64,000 bases of DNA, from contig JAFRVD010000048.1 in NCBI GenBank assembly GCA_017441825.1, positions 1 through 64,000 of the forward strand, written 5' to 3'. Positions 24,415 to 32,266 of this stretch are shown here, in pieces. The notes beneath the pieces were generated by a model. The model was given only the letters and a program-made list of their open reading frames with translations, had not been told where the DNA came from and searched no databases. Every line of letters begins with the position of its first letter. Within the stretch, counting starts at the first letter, position 1. The position numbers were made by a program, and so were the translations under genes. This DNA comes from Lachnospiraceae bacterium. GTDB lineage: Bacteria > Bacillota > Clostridia > Lachnospirales > Lachnospiraceae.

Positions 24415-26103
24415 ATGGACAAAAAGATTCAGGAAGCATACGAACGGTGGCTGAAGCTTGCCGTTCTCGACAGTGACCTTATCGAAGAGCTTCGGGGGAT
24501 GGACGAGGACGCTATTGCGGACGCGTTCTACCGGGACCTCGAGTTCGGAACAGGCGGACTTCGCGGAGTATTAGGTGCAGGCTCGAACAGAATGAACGTC
24601 TACACGGTCGGGAAGGCTTCCCAGGGCCTCGCAAACTACGTGCTGAAGCACTTCCCGGAAGGGGAGCGCAGGATCGCGGTGAGCTACGACTCCCGCATCA
24701 AATCGATCCTGTTCTCGAGGACCGCCTCCGCCGTATTTGCGGCAAATGGCATCGAGACCGTGATCTATAAGGACCTCATGCCCACACCGTGCCTTTCCTA
24801 TGCGGTACGCGCATTAAAATGCAGCGCCGGCATCATGGTGACGGCGTCCCACAACCCCGCGAAATACAACGGCTACAAGGTCTACGGACCGGACGGCTGC
24901 CAGTGCGCTACGGAAGCGGCCGGCGAGATCCTTTCCCTCATCAATGAACTCGACTGCTTTGACGGCGTGAAGTTCGGCGACTTTGACGAGCTCATGGCAA
25001 AGGGCGCGATCTCCTATATTCCCGACCAGATCTATACGGACTTCGTTGCGGAAGTGCGGAAGCAGTCCGTGCTGCCGGAAGGCATTGCGATCGACAAGAA
25101 CGTTGCGGTCGTCTACACGCCGCTTTACGGCGCGGGCAGATATCCGGTCATTCGGACGCTCACAGAGTCCGGCTTTACGAACATTACGGTAGTCAAGGAG
25201 CAGGCGGAACCGAATGGCAACTTCCCGACCTGCCCGTACCCGAACCCGGAGATCCGGGAGGCGATGCAGCTTGGCATCGAGACCGCGGAAGAGTACCATG
25301 CGGACCTCCTCATGGCCACCGACCCGGACAGCGACCGGCTTGGCATTGCGGTCCGGAACGACGCCGGCGAATATGTGCTTCTGTCCGGCAATGAGACCGG
25401 ATGCCTCCTTCTGGACTACATCCTGAATCTGCGTGAGCAGAACGGGACGCTGCCGAAGACGCCTGTTGTTGTGAAGACCATCGTGACCACGGACCTTGCG
25501 GACCAGATCGCGAAGGCGCACGGCGCGGAAGTCCGGAACGTACTGACGGGCTTCAAGTACATCGGCGAACAGATCCTGGACCTTGAGAACCACGATCGGG
25601 AGGGCGATTACATCTTCGGCTTCGAAGAGAGCTACGGGTACCTTACGGGCACCTATGTACGCGACAAGGACGCGGTGGACGCGGCGTTCATGGTCTGCGA
25701 AATGTTCGCGTACTACAGGAGCATCGGGAAGAGCCTTTTACAGCGCATCAATGAGCTCTACGATGAGTTCGGCTACTACCAGAATTCGCTGAAGACCTAT
25801 GAATTCGAGGGCATGGCCGGCGCGCAGCGGATGCAGGAGATCATGGCGAGCTTCCGCGGCGAGTTCAATTCGTTCGCAGGCATTCCGGTCGCGGAGAAGC
25901 TTGATTACCTGCCGGGCATCAACGGGCTGCCGAAGGCGGACGTCGTGAAGTTCTATCTCACGGACGGCACTTCGCTCGTGATCCGCCCGTCCGGAACGGA
26001 GCCGAAGGTCAAGCTGTACATCGCCGTGAAGGGCAAGGACAGGGAGGCTACGGCGCCTAAGACGGCGGCGCTTATCGCGGAGCTGGACCAGTTTATGAAA
26101 TAA
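24415..26103 (+). CDS. pgcA: Phosphoglucomutase/phosphomannomutase
   Basis: 562 residues, AAGGAAGGAG before the start. It has the alpha-D-phosphohexomutase motifs: phosphoserine loop TASHNPAKYNGYKVYG, metal loop ATDPDSDRLG, sugar-binding GFEESYGY and phosphate-binding loop RPSGTEPKVK. It interconverts glucose-1-phosphate and glucose-6-phosphate (or the mannose pair), feeding UDP-glucose, wall polymers and glycogen. Length and motifs match the PgcA group of Firmicutes. It is followed by the tRNA pair with its own promoter. Confidence 0.92.
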   Translation: MDKKIQEAYERWLKLAVLDSDLIEELRGMDEDAIADAFYRDLEFGTGGLRGVLGAGSNRMNVYTVGKASQGLANYVLKHFPEGERRIAVSYDSRIKSILFSRTASAVFAANGIETVIYKDLMPTPCLSYAVRALKCSAGIMVTASHNPAKYNGYKVYGPDGCQCATEAAGEILSLINELDCFDGVKFGDFDELMAKGAISYIPDQIYTDFVAEVRKQSVLPEGIAIDKNVAVVYTPLYGAGRYPVIRTLTESGFTNITVVKEQAEPNGNFPTCPYPNPEIREAMQLGIETAEEYHADLLMATDPDSDRLGIAVRNDAGEYVLLSGNETGCLLLDYILNLREQNGTLPKTPVVVKTIVTTDLADQIAKAHGAEVRNVLTGFKYIGEQILDLENHDREGDYIFGFEESYGYLTGTYVRDKDAVDAAFMVCEMFAYYRSIGKSLLQRINELYDEFGYYQNSLKTYEFEGMAGAQRMQEIMASFRGEFNSFAGIPVAEKLDYLPGINGLPKADVVKFYLTDGTSLVIRPSGTEPKVKLYIAVKGKDREATAPKTAALIAELDQFMK

Positions 26104-26123
26104 TTTGATTTCAAAAAAATCAC

Positions 26124-26150
26124 TTGACTTTTTGGCGGAGTTATTATAGA
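26124..26150 (+). promoter_or_regulatory. Promoter of the tRNA pair
   Basis: TTGACT at 26124-26129 and TATAGA at 26145-26150 are 15 bases apart, with an overlapping TATTAT. It precedes tRNA-Pro by 27 bases. Confidence 0.55.
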
Positions 26151-26177
26151 CTCTAAAGCGTGCTTTTTGGCACGCAT

Positions 26178-26251
26178 CGAGGCGTGGCTCAGTTTGGTAG
26201 AGCGCTGCGTTCGGGACGCAGAGGTCGCAGGTTCAAATCCTGTCGCCTCGA
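26178..26251 (+). tRNA. tRNA-Pro (CGG)
   Basis: The cloverleaf is complete: acceptor CGAGGCG/CGCCTCG, D arm GCTC/GAGC, anticodon stem CTGCG/CGCAG with loop TTCGGGA (anticodon CGG, reading CCG), and T arm GCAGG-TTCAAAT-CCTGT. The 3' CCA is not encoded. A CGG isoacceptor fits the frequent CCG codons of this genome. Confidence 0.93.
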
Positions 26252-26258
26252 TCTTTTT

Positions 26259-26329
26259 AGGGGTATAGTTCAATGGTAGAGCAACGGTCTCCAAAACCGT
26301 AAATACGGGTTCGAATCCTGTTACCCCTG
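26259..26329 (+). tRNA. tRNA-Trp (CCA)
   Basis: Acceptor AGGGGTA/TACCCCT with discriminator G, D arm GTTC/GAGC, anticodon stem ACGGT/ACCGT with loop CTCCAAA (anticodon CCA), T arm CGGGT-TCGAATC-CTGTT less one mismatch. CCA is not encoded. It lies seven bases after tRNA-Pro and shares its promoter and terminator. Confidence 0.93.
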
Positions 26330-26336
26330 CTTGAGT

Positions 26337-26365
26337 ACTCCGGCTGGATCAGCCGGAGTTTTTTG
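26337..26365 (+). terminator. Intrinsic terminator after the tRNA genes
   Basis: ACTCCGGCT (26337-26345) pairs perfectly with AGCCGGAGT (26351-26359) over the loop GGATC, followed by TTTTTTG. Confidence 0.92.
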
Positions 26366-26471
26366 TTTATGCTGGAGCTCGAACGGCGGACTGCGGTCGG
26401 CCTGTGTGTTGCATTATACAGGATACAGAATGCGTCACTCCGGGGTTTTGTCCAAAAAGAAAGGAATTGAT

Positions 26472-27251
26472 ATGGGATACAAATACGAGACTCACCTGCA
26501 TACTTCAACATCTTCTGCCTGTGGACATTCTCCTGGTCCCGAGTATATTTCATACTACAAGGAGCTGGGGTATACCGGCATCTTCGTCACGGACCACTTT
26601 TATCTCGGGAACACGTGCGTGGACCGGAGTCTCCCTTGGCGTGAGTGGGCCGAGCGCTACTGCCTCGCCTACCGCGAGGCGCATGAGGAGGGGCTCAGGC
26701 AGGGCCTCGATGTGTTCTTCGGGTGGGAAACGACCTACGAGGGCGACGATTACTTAGTTTACGGCCTTGATGAAGAATGGCTCAAGGCGCACCCCGAGGT
26801 GATCACCTGGACCGTCCCGGAGCAGTACCGCGCGGTAAGGGCCGCGGGCGGCATGGTCATCCAGGCGCACCCGTTCCGGGAGCGCGGGTACATGAACGCG
26901 ATCCATCTGCACCCCTATGACTGTGACGGCTGGGAGATCGCGAACGCGGGGAACGAGCCCTATCAGGACGCGCTCGCCTACCGCTACGCGATGAACCACG
27001 GTCTCAAGATCACCGCCGGGTCCGACATCCACCGTGTGGGCGCGGAGCCTTCGCGGGTCTTCGGCATGGAGTTCGACACGCCGCTCACAAGCGCCCTGGA
27101 TTACGTCCGCCGCTTCCTGTCCGGTGAAACCGGCCGGCCGGTCTTCCCCGCGGACCGGGTCGACCCGTCGTATATCCGCGAGCCTGACCTCCCGATGTAT
27201 TTCCACCATGCGGACGGGTCGGTGACGAACCCGGATCAGGCGCCGGAATGA
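26472..27251 (+). CDS. PHP domain protein (putative metal-dependent phosphoesterase)
   Basis: 259 residues from the ATG at 26472 with AAAGGAATT upstream; the longer frame before it covers the terminator and is not coding. PHP metal ligands are present: ETHLHTSTSSACG, FVTDHFYLG, GWETTYEGDDYLVYG, VIQAHPFRE and the late TAGSDIHRVG. Stand-alone PHP proteins hydrolyse phosphoesters such as histidinol phosphate or nucleotides; this one lacks the histidinol-phosphatase context. Substrate unknown. It lies between the tRNA pair and a gene with its own promoter, so it is probably a single transcription unit. Confidence 0.8.
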   Translation: MGYKYETHLHTSTSSACGHSPGPEYISYYKELGYTGIFVTDHFYLGNTCVDRSLPWREWAERYCLAYREAHEEGLRQGLDVFFGWETTYEGDDYLVYGLDEEWLKAHPEVITWTVPEQYRAVRAAGGMVIQAHPFRERGYMNAIHLHPYDCDGWEIANAGNEPYQDALAYRYAMNHGLKITAGSDIHRVGAEPSRVFGMEFDTPLTSALDYVRRFLSGETGRPVFPADRVDPSYIREPDLPMYFHHADGSVTNPDQAPE

Positions 27252-27265
27252 GGGCAGACGAACTG

Positions 27266-27295
27266 TTTACAACACGCTGTAACGTATGTTAAAAT
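27266..27295 (+). promoter_or_regulatory. Promoter of the metallo-beta-lactamase-fold gene
   Basis: TTTACA (27266-27271) and TAAAAT (27290-27295) are 18 bases apart, 33 bases before the start codon. Confidence 0.6.
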
Positions 27296-27328
27296 CAAAT
27301 TGATCCCCGGGATAAAGGAGAAAAGAAG

Positions 27329-28375
27329 ATGAGCGGTACGAAAAAGAAGAAAACAGGGTTTCTCTATGCGAAGGAAGTCGTCGTATGGGTGCTGCTTGTC
27401 GCGTTTTTCTCGGGGCTCATAATCTTTAACAAGGACCGGATATTCAAAAAGGACAAGGATACCGAAAAGACGAGCGAAGCCGAGACCGAACCCGGGATCT
27501 TTGACGAAGACTGGCTCAATCAGAGCGATTCGGAGCCTGAAGAGACCGAGCCGTCGGAAACTGAGCCGGCGGAGCCTACCGTGGAACATACACAGGCGCT
27601 CGCTGTAGCCGAAGGCTCGGGACCGCTCAGGGTCTACTTCCTGGACGTAGGGGAGGGCGACGCCGCCATCCTCACGCTGAACGGGCAGGCGATGGTCATC
27701 GACGGCGGAGACGCGGAGCACGCAGGCGTGCTGGTCAACTGGCTTGCGAACCTCGGCATCGGCCGCGTGGATTACATGATCTCCACGCATCCGCATAAGG
27801 ACCACGTGGGCGGACTTCCGTCCGTTTATTCCCAGGCAGCGGTCGGCAGGCTCTACACACCGGTGACGGAATACGCAGAGAACGCGGAATTCAGCCGGCT
27901 TATGACGCTTGCGCATGAAAACGGCACCGAGGTACGCGTGCCTCAGGCCGGAGAAACGTTTGATTTTGCCGGCGCGGAAGTCCGTTTCTTAGGCCCGACG
28001 CGCTTCGACCCGGATGAGATGAACAACAATTCCCTGGTCGTACGCGTCCGGTTCGGGGACAACTCGTTCTTATTTACCGGAGACGCGGAGGTAAACGAAG
28101 AGGCGGACATCCTGAGCGCAGGGTACGACGTCCACGCAGAGATCCTCAAGGTGAGCCACCACGGGAGCGAGTACGCGACTTCTGTAGCGTTCGCGAACGC
28201 AGTCGGCGCGAAGGAGTGCATCATCTCCGTGGGTGCAAACGAGTATGGGCATCCATCGGCGAACGTCCTGCAGCGGCTCATAGACGCGGGCGGGATGGTG
28301 TACGAGACCATGGTCAGCGGAACCGTTACGGTGACCGCGTCAGGCACCGGCTACACCATGAATTTTGAACGTTAA
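27329..28375 (+). CDS. Membrane-anchored metallo-beta-lactamase-fold hydrolase (ComEC C-domain-like)
   Basis: 348 residues, AAAGGAGAAAAG before the start. A transmembrane helix at about 16-34 and an acidic Glu/Thr/Pro stalk to about 90 place the enzyme outside the membrane. The rest matches the hydrolase part of ComEC: FLDVGEGDAAILTLNG, MVIDGGD, STHPHKDHVGG (HxHxDH metal site), FTGDAE and KVSHHGSEYA. Related secreted proteins are thought to degrade nucleic acids outside the cell. The DNA channel domain of ComEC is absent. A nuclease or phosphodiesterase role is inferred. It is followed six bases later by a greA gene. Confidence 0.8.
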   Translation: MSGTKKKKTGFLYAKEVVVWVLLVAFFSGLIIFNKDRIFKKDKDTEKTSEAETEPGIFDEDWLNQSDSEPEETEPSETEPAEPTVEHTQALAVAEGSGPLRVYFLDVGEGDAAILTLNGQAMVIDGGDAEHAGVLVNWLANLGIGRVDYMISTHPHKDHVGGLPSVYSQAAVGRLYTPVTEYAENAEFSRLMTLAHENGTEVRVPQAGETFDFAGAEVRFLGPTRFDPDEMNNNSLVVRVRFGDNSFLFTGDAEVNEEADILSAGYDVHAEILKVSHHGSEYATSVAFANAVGAKECIISVGANEYGHPSANVLQRLIDAGGMVYETMVSGTVTVTASGTGYTMNFER

Positions 28376-28401
28376 AGAGATTGTACATAAGGAAACTGAA
28401 C

Positions 28402-28899
28402 ATGAAAATGACGGAAAAGGACATCCTGAAGATCCGCGAGGAGATCAGCTACCGGAAGGGCGACCTTCGGACCGAGCTCTTAGACCACCTGAAGACCGCG
28501 CGGGCGCAGGGCGACCTCAGTGAAAACTTTGAATACACAATGGCGAAGCGCGCCAATAACCAGAACAACAGCCGGATCAACTACCTTGAAAAGCTGATCC
28601 GGACGGCGGAGATCATTAAAGAGGATACCGAAGAGGACGTGGCCGGCCTGAACCGGCGCGTGACCATTTACATCCCCGAGGACGATGAAGAAGAAACTTA
28701 CAAGCTCGTGAGCACCATCCGCGGGGATTCGCTGCAGGGCAGGATCACCATGGATTCACCGCTCGGGAGGACCCTGAAGGGGCACCGGGCCGGGGACACG
28801 GTCACTGTCCGTGTGGATGATTCGTACAGCTATGAAGCCGTGATCCGGAAGGTCGAGTCCGTGGAGGACGACCTCTCGGACGGCATACGGAAGTTCTGA
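28402..28899 (+). CDS. greA: Transcription elongation factor GreA family protein
   Basis: 165 residues from the ATG at 28402 (AAGGAA upstream). The N-terminal coiled coil carries the acidic tip in GDLSENFEYTMAKRANNQ, close to the GreA standard GDLSENAEY; the C-terminal FKBP-like half (SPLGRTLKGHRAGDTVTV) is complete. Gre factors enter the secondary channel of RNA polymerase and stimulate cleavage of backtracked RNA. The family's usual Ala is Phe after SEN, a minor change. It is followed nine bases later by the helicase gene. Confidence 0.9.
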   Translation: MKMTEKDILKIREEISYRKGDLRTELLDHLKTARAQGDLSENFEYTMAKRANNQNNSRINYLEKLIRTAEIIKEDTEEDVAGLNRRVTIYIPEDDEEETYKLVSTIRGDSLQGRITMDSPLGRTLKGHRAGDTVTVRVDDSYSYEAVIRKVESVEDDLSDGIRKF

Positions 28900-28908
28900 G
28901 GAAAGACC

Positions 28909-31350
28909 TTGCATAAGATCGAAGAAAACACAGTGCGTTATTCTGTGCGTGACCTCGTGGAATTTGTCCTGAAGAGCGGGGACATCGACACACGGAGGGG
29001 CGGGCCGCAAATTCAGGATGCGATGCTCGAGGGGGCGGCGGCGCACCGCCGGCTCCAGAAAGCGGAGGGCGGTGATTACCAGGCTGAGGTGCCGCTTAAG
29101 ATCGAGCTTCCGGTGTCCGACGACCCGGAGGTGATCCTCCGGGTAGAGGGCCGCGCCGACGGCATCTACACCCGCACGCGGGAGGACGGGAGCACCGTGG
29201 TCACAATAGACGAGATCAAGGGCGTCTACCGGGACCTTTCGACCATGGAGGAGCCCGTCCCGGTGCACCTCGCTCAGGCTCTGGTCTACGCGTACATTAA
29301 GGCGCATGACGACGGCCTCCCCGAGGTCTCCGTCCGCATGACCTACGTACGTCTCCCGGAGCCGGACGGCCCGGGCAGGGCGCGGAAAAAGCCGGACTTA
29401 AATGAATCCATCCACTTCATCACAGAATACAGCCTCCTCGAGATCGAGGACATTTTTAATTCGTATGTAGAAGCCTGCCGCAAGTGGGCTGTTTTTATTG
29501 TCCGCCACAGGAACGCGCGGGAAGAGTCCGCAAAGGATTTCCCATTCCCGTATCCGTACCGGCCGGGGCAGCGGGAGATCGTGCATCAGGTGTACCGGAC
29601 GGTCCGCGACGAGGGCCGGCTGTTCGTCCAGGCGCCCACGGGGATCGGCAAAACGCTCGCCATGCTGTATCCTTCCATTGAGGCCGTAGGGCAGGGGCTT
29701 TCCGACCGGATCTTCTACCTGACCGCAAAAACCGTCACATCCGGGGTCGCGGAGGAAGGCATGTCGCTTATGGCGGAGCGCGGCCTCTGCTTTTCCTTCA
29801 CCAGCGTGACCGCGAAGGAAAAGATGTGCCCGATGCCGGATATGCACTGCAACCCGGACTACTGTCCGCGGGCAAAGGGCCATTTCGACAGGATCAACGA
29901 AGCGGTCTACGATATGATCACTCACGAAACGGCCATCACGCGCGACGTCGTCTCACGGTACGCGGAAAAGCACGAGGTTTGCCCGTTCGAGATGAGCCTC
30001 GACGCGACGTATTACACAGACGTGATCATCTGCGACTACAACTACGCGTTCGCGCCGCACGTCGCGCTGAAGCGGTACTTTTCCGCCGGTACGAAGAACG
30101 ACTTCATCTTCCTCATTGATGAAGCGCACAACCTGCCGGACCGCGCGCGGGAAATGTTCTCAGCAATGCTGGTGAAGGAGGATGTCCTTGCGGCCAAAAA
30201 GCTCTTCCCGGAGCAGAAGACCATCCTGAAGCACCTGGACAAGGTCAACAAGACGATGCTTGCCCTGAAGCGTGAGTGCGACAAGGTCACTGTCTTCGAT
30301 CAGGACACCTTCCCGAACGTGCTCTATTCGGACCTCGCGGACCTCTACGACGCCATCAACCGCTACCTTGACCGGGGCGACCGGCGCGGCCCGATGCCTG
30401 ACGAAGGCACCATGGACAAGATCCTGACGTTTTTCTATGCGGTCGGAGATTTCATCGGCACCTGTGAGGCGCTTGACGAAGGGTACTTAAGCTACGCCTC
30501 CTTTGACAACGACGGACAGTTCTTTGTCAGGCTGTTCTGCGTAGACCCTGCGGGGCGGCTCCGGGAAAGCTTTGAGAACATCCATTCCGCCATTTTTTTC
30601 TCCGCGACGCTGCTGCCTGTGAACTATTACAAGGAGCTCCTCACGGGAGACCGGGAAGAGCCGGCAATGTACGTAAACTCCCCGTTCGACAGCTCAAAGC
30701 GTGCGCTCTATCTGTCCCGGGACGTGAGCTCGCGGTATAAAAAGCGGAACGATGAGGAATTCAGAAAGATCGCTTTTTACATTGAACAGATGGTTCGCGC
30801 AAGAAAGGGGAATTACCTTGCGTTCTTCCCTTCCCACCAGTTCCTCAGCGAGGTTGCGCGGTTCCTTTCCGAAGACGGCGAAGAATACGAGCTCATTAAG
30901 CAGAAGCGGAGCATGTCGGAGGACGAACGGAGGGAATTCCTCCGGGCGTTTTCAGCGGAGCGCGACAAGCCGCTCCTCGGGCTGTCCGTGACCGGCGGGG
31001 TGTTCTCGGAAGGGATCGACCTTAAAAACGAGCAGCTCATTGGTGTTGCGGTAGTCGGGACGGGCCTCCCGCAGGTGAGCCCGGAGCGCGAGCTGATCCG
31101 CGGGTATTATGAGGCAAAGGGCGAGAACGGCTTCGATTTCGCCTACCGCTTCCCGGGCTTCAACAAGGTCATGCAGGCTGCGGGACGGCTCATCCGCACC
31201 ACGGAGGACGAGGGCGTCGTCCTGCTCCTTGACGAACGGTTCCGGTATTCGGAGAACCTCCGGATGTTCCCGCGGGAGTGGGACAATTACCGGGTGGTGT
31301 CCCGGGAGACGCTTGACGAGGAACTGAAGCGGTTCTGGGAAGAGAGATGA
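28909..31350 (+). CDS. PD-(D/E)XK nuclease domain fused to XPD/DinG-like helicase
   Basis: 813 residues starting at a TTG that follows GAGGAAAG; no ATG is well placed. Residues 1-195 look like a Cas4/RecB-type PD-(D/E)XK nuclease: HRRLQ, RVEGRADGI (Asp), TIDEIKG (E-x-K) and AQALVYAYI. The helicase has Walker A APTGIGKT (242-249), a DEAH box (404-407) and between them four cysteines (KMCPMPDMHCNPDYC and EVCPFE) that fit the 4Fe-4S cluster of XPD/DinG. The last third holds the helicase motifs with GVFSEGIDL and QAAGRLIRT. It should unwind 5'-tailed, branched or R-loop DNA and may cut it. The nuclease part is usual for clostridial relatives but absent from E. coli DinG. Confidence 0.85.
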   Translation: MHKIEENTVRYSVRDLVEFVLKSGDIDTRRGGPQIQDAMLEGAAAHRRLQKAEGGDYQAEVPLKIELPVSDDPEVILRVEGRADGIYTRTREDGSTVVTIDEIKGVYRDLSTMEEPVPVHLAQALVYAYIKAHDDGLPEVSVRMTYVRLPEPDGPGRARKKPDLNESIHFITEYSLLEIEDIFNSYVEACRKWAVFIVRHRNAREESAKDFPFPYPYRPGQREIVHQVYRTVRDEGRLFVQAPTGIGKTLAMLYPSIEAVGQGLSDRIFYLTAKTVTSGVAEEGMSLMAERGLCFSFTSVTAKEKMCPMPDMHCNPDYCPRAKGHFDRINEAVYDMITHETAITRDVVSRYAEKHEVCPFEMSLDATYYTDVIICDYNYAFAPHVALKRYFSAGTKNDFIFLIDEAHNLPDRAREMFSAMLVKEDVLAAKKLFPEQKTILKHLDKVNKTMLALKRECDKVTVFDQDTFPNVLYSDLADLYDAINRYLDRGDRRGPMPDEGTMDKILTFFYAVGDFIGTCEALDEGYLSYASFDNDGQFFVRLFCVDPAGRLRESFENIHSAIFFSATLLPVNYYKELLTGDREEPAMYVNSPFDSSKRALYLSRDVSSRYKKRNDEEFRKIAFYIEQMVRARKGNYLAFFPSHQFLSEVARFLSEDGEEYELIKQKRSMSEDERREFLRAFSAERDKPLLGLSVTGGVFSEGIDLKNEQLIGVAVVGTGLPQVSPERELIRGYYEAKGENGFDFAYRFPGFNKVMQAAGRLIRTTEDEGVVLLLDERFRYSENLRMFPREWDNYRVVSRETLDEELKRFWEER

Positions 31351-31367
31351 GGCAGAAAGCTATGTAC

Positions 31368-31396
31368 TTGACACGGCGGCGGTAATTCAGTAAAGT
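31368..31396 (+). promoter_or_regulatory. Promoter of the DUF4867 gene
   Basis: TTGACA (31368-31373) and TAAAGT (31391-31396) with exactly 17 bases between them, 66 bases before the start. Confidence 0.7.
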
Positions 31397-31461
31397 AAGG
31401 AACAGAGAAAACGTGCCGGGAGCTGCCGGTAAGACTGACTAACTGACAAAGGAGAAAAACT

Positions 31462-32121
31462 ATGAGCAGATTGGAAAAACTGCAGGCTGCGAATCCGCAG
31501 ATGAAGATCTACAGCGTACTGGACGATGAATTCAAGGCGTACGGCCGCGTGGTCGACATCTGCACCGAAGAATTCTGCAGGCTGGTTCTTGAAAACGTGG
31601 AGCTTCCGGCAGAAGGAACGAAGTATGTGACGGACATCGACTGCCTGGACAAGTCTGAAAAGGCACAGGAATACAACGAGCTCCTGTGCGGCCAGATGGA
31701 CGAGCAGTGGGGTCTTTGCTGGGGACATAACGATTCCATGAACGGACTTGAGTGGCATACCTGCAACGAGTTCAACATCGGCGTGACGGACATCGTCCTG
31801 TTCCTCGCGAAGCGCGGAGAAATGGATGAGAAGAACCGCCTGGACGCGAATAAGGTCAAAGCGTTCTACGTTCCGAAGGGCGTGATGATCGAGGCGTATT
31901 CGGATTCGATGCACCTTGCGCCGTGCGAAGTGGACAAGAACGGCTTCTACTGCGTGGTCGGCCTGCAGCGCGGCACGAACTTCAAGCCGGATCCCGAAAA
32001 AAAGATGGATGCGATCCTCCGCGGCACGAACAAGTGGCTCATCATGCACGAGTCCATTGCCGGCACGGAGAGGGACTGCATCATCGGTACGAACTGGAAG
32101 CTGAACCCGATCGAAGAGTAA
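31462..32121 (+). CDS. DUF4867 family protein, probable cupin-fold
   Basis: 219 residues, AAAGGAGAAAAA before the start and a consensus promoter. It begins LEKLQAANPQMKIYSVLDDEFKAYGRVV, the typical opening of DUF4867, and continues with ECNEFNIG-like and YVPKGVMIEAYSDSMHLAP stretches that suggest a cupin barrel with a metal-binding His/Glu set. No signal peptide. The family is known from clostridial sugar-utilisation clusters but its reaction is not established. Here it stands alone before clpB. Confidence 0.65.
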   Translation: MSRLEKLQAANPQMKIYSVLDDEFKAYGRVVDICTEEFCRLVLENVELPAEGTKYVTDIDCLDKSEKAQEYNELLCGQMDEQWGLCWGHNDSMNGLEWHTCNEFNIGVTDIVLFLAKRGEMDEKNRLDANKVKAFYVPKGVMIEAYSDSMHLAPCEVDKNGFYCVVGLQRGTNFKPDPEKKMDAILRGTNKWLIMHESIAGTERDCIIGTNWKLNPIEE

Positions 32122-32166
32122 GTTTTCTGACAGATATTTTTGAAACTTCTGTGAACTCACAGAGAA

Positions 32167-32209
32167 TTAGCACTCACCGGTTGACAGTGCTAACAACACC
32201 TGCTATAAT
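32167..32209 (+). promoter_or_regulatory. CIRCE operator overlapping the clpB promoter
   Basis: TTAGCACTC (32167-32175), nine bases, then CAGTGCTAA (32185-32193) is the HrcA-binding CIRCE inverted repeat with a single mismatch. It covers the -35 box TTGACA (32181-32186); TATAAT (32204-32209) follows at 17 bases. HrcA bound here would block transcription until heat or protein damage inactivates it. Confidence 0.93.
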
Positions 32210-32266
32210 ACCTCCTGTAGACAGAGAAACCTTAGGGATACTCGGAAAACAGGAGGTATTTCTATT

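Noticed and set aside
31368..31461. Riboswitch or T-box before the DUF4867 gene
   Set aside because: The leader is about 60 bases and shows no terminator/antiterminator pair or known aptamer core.
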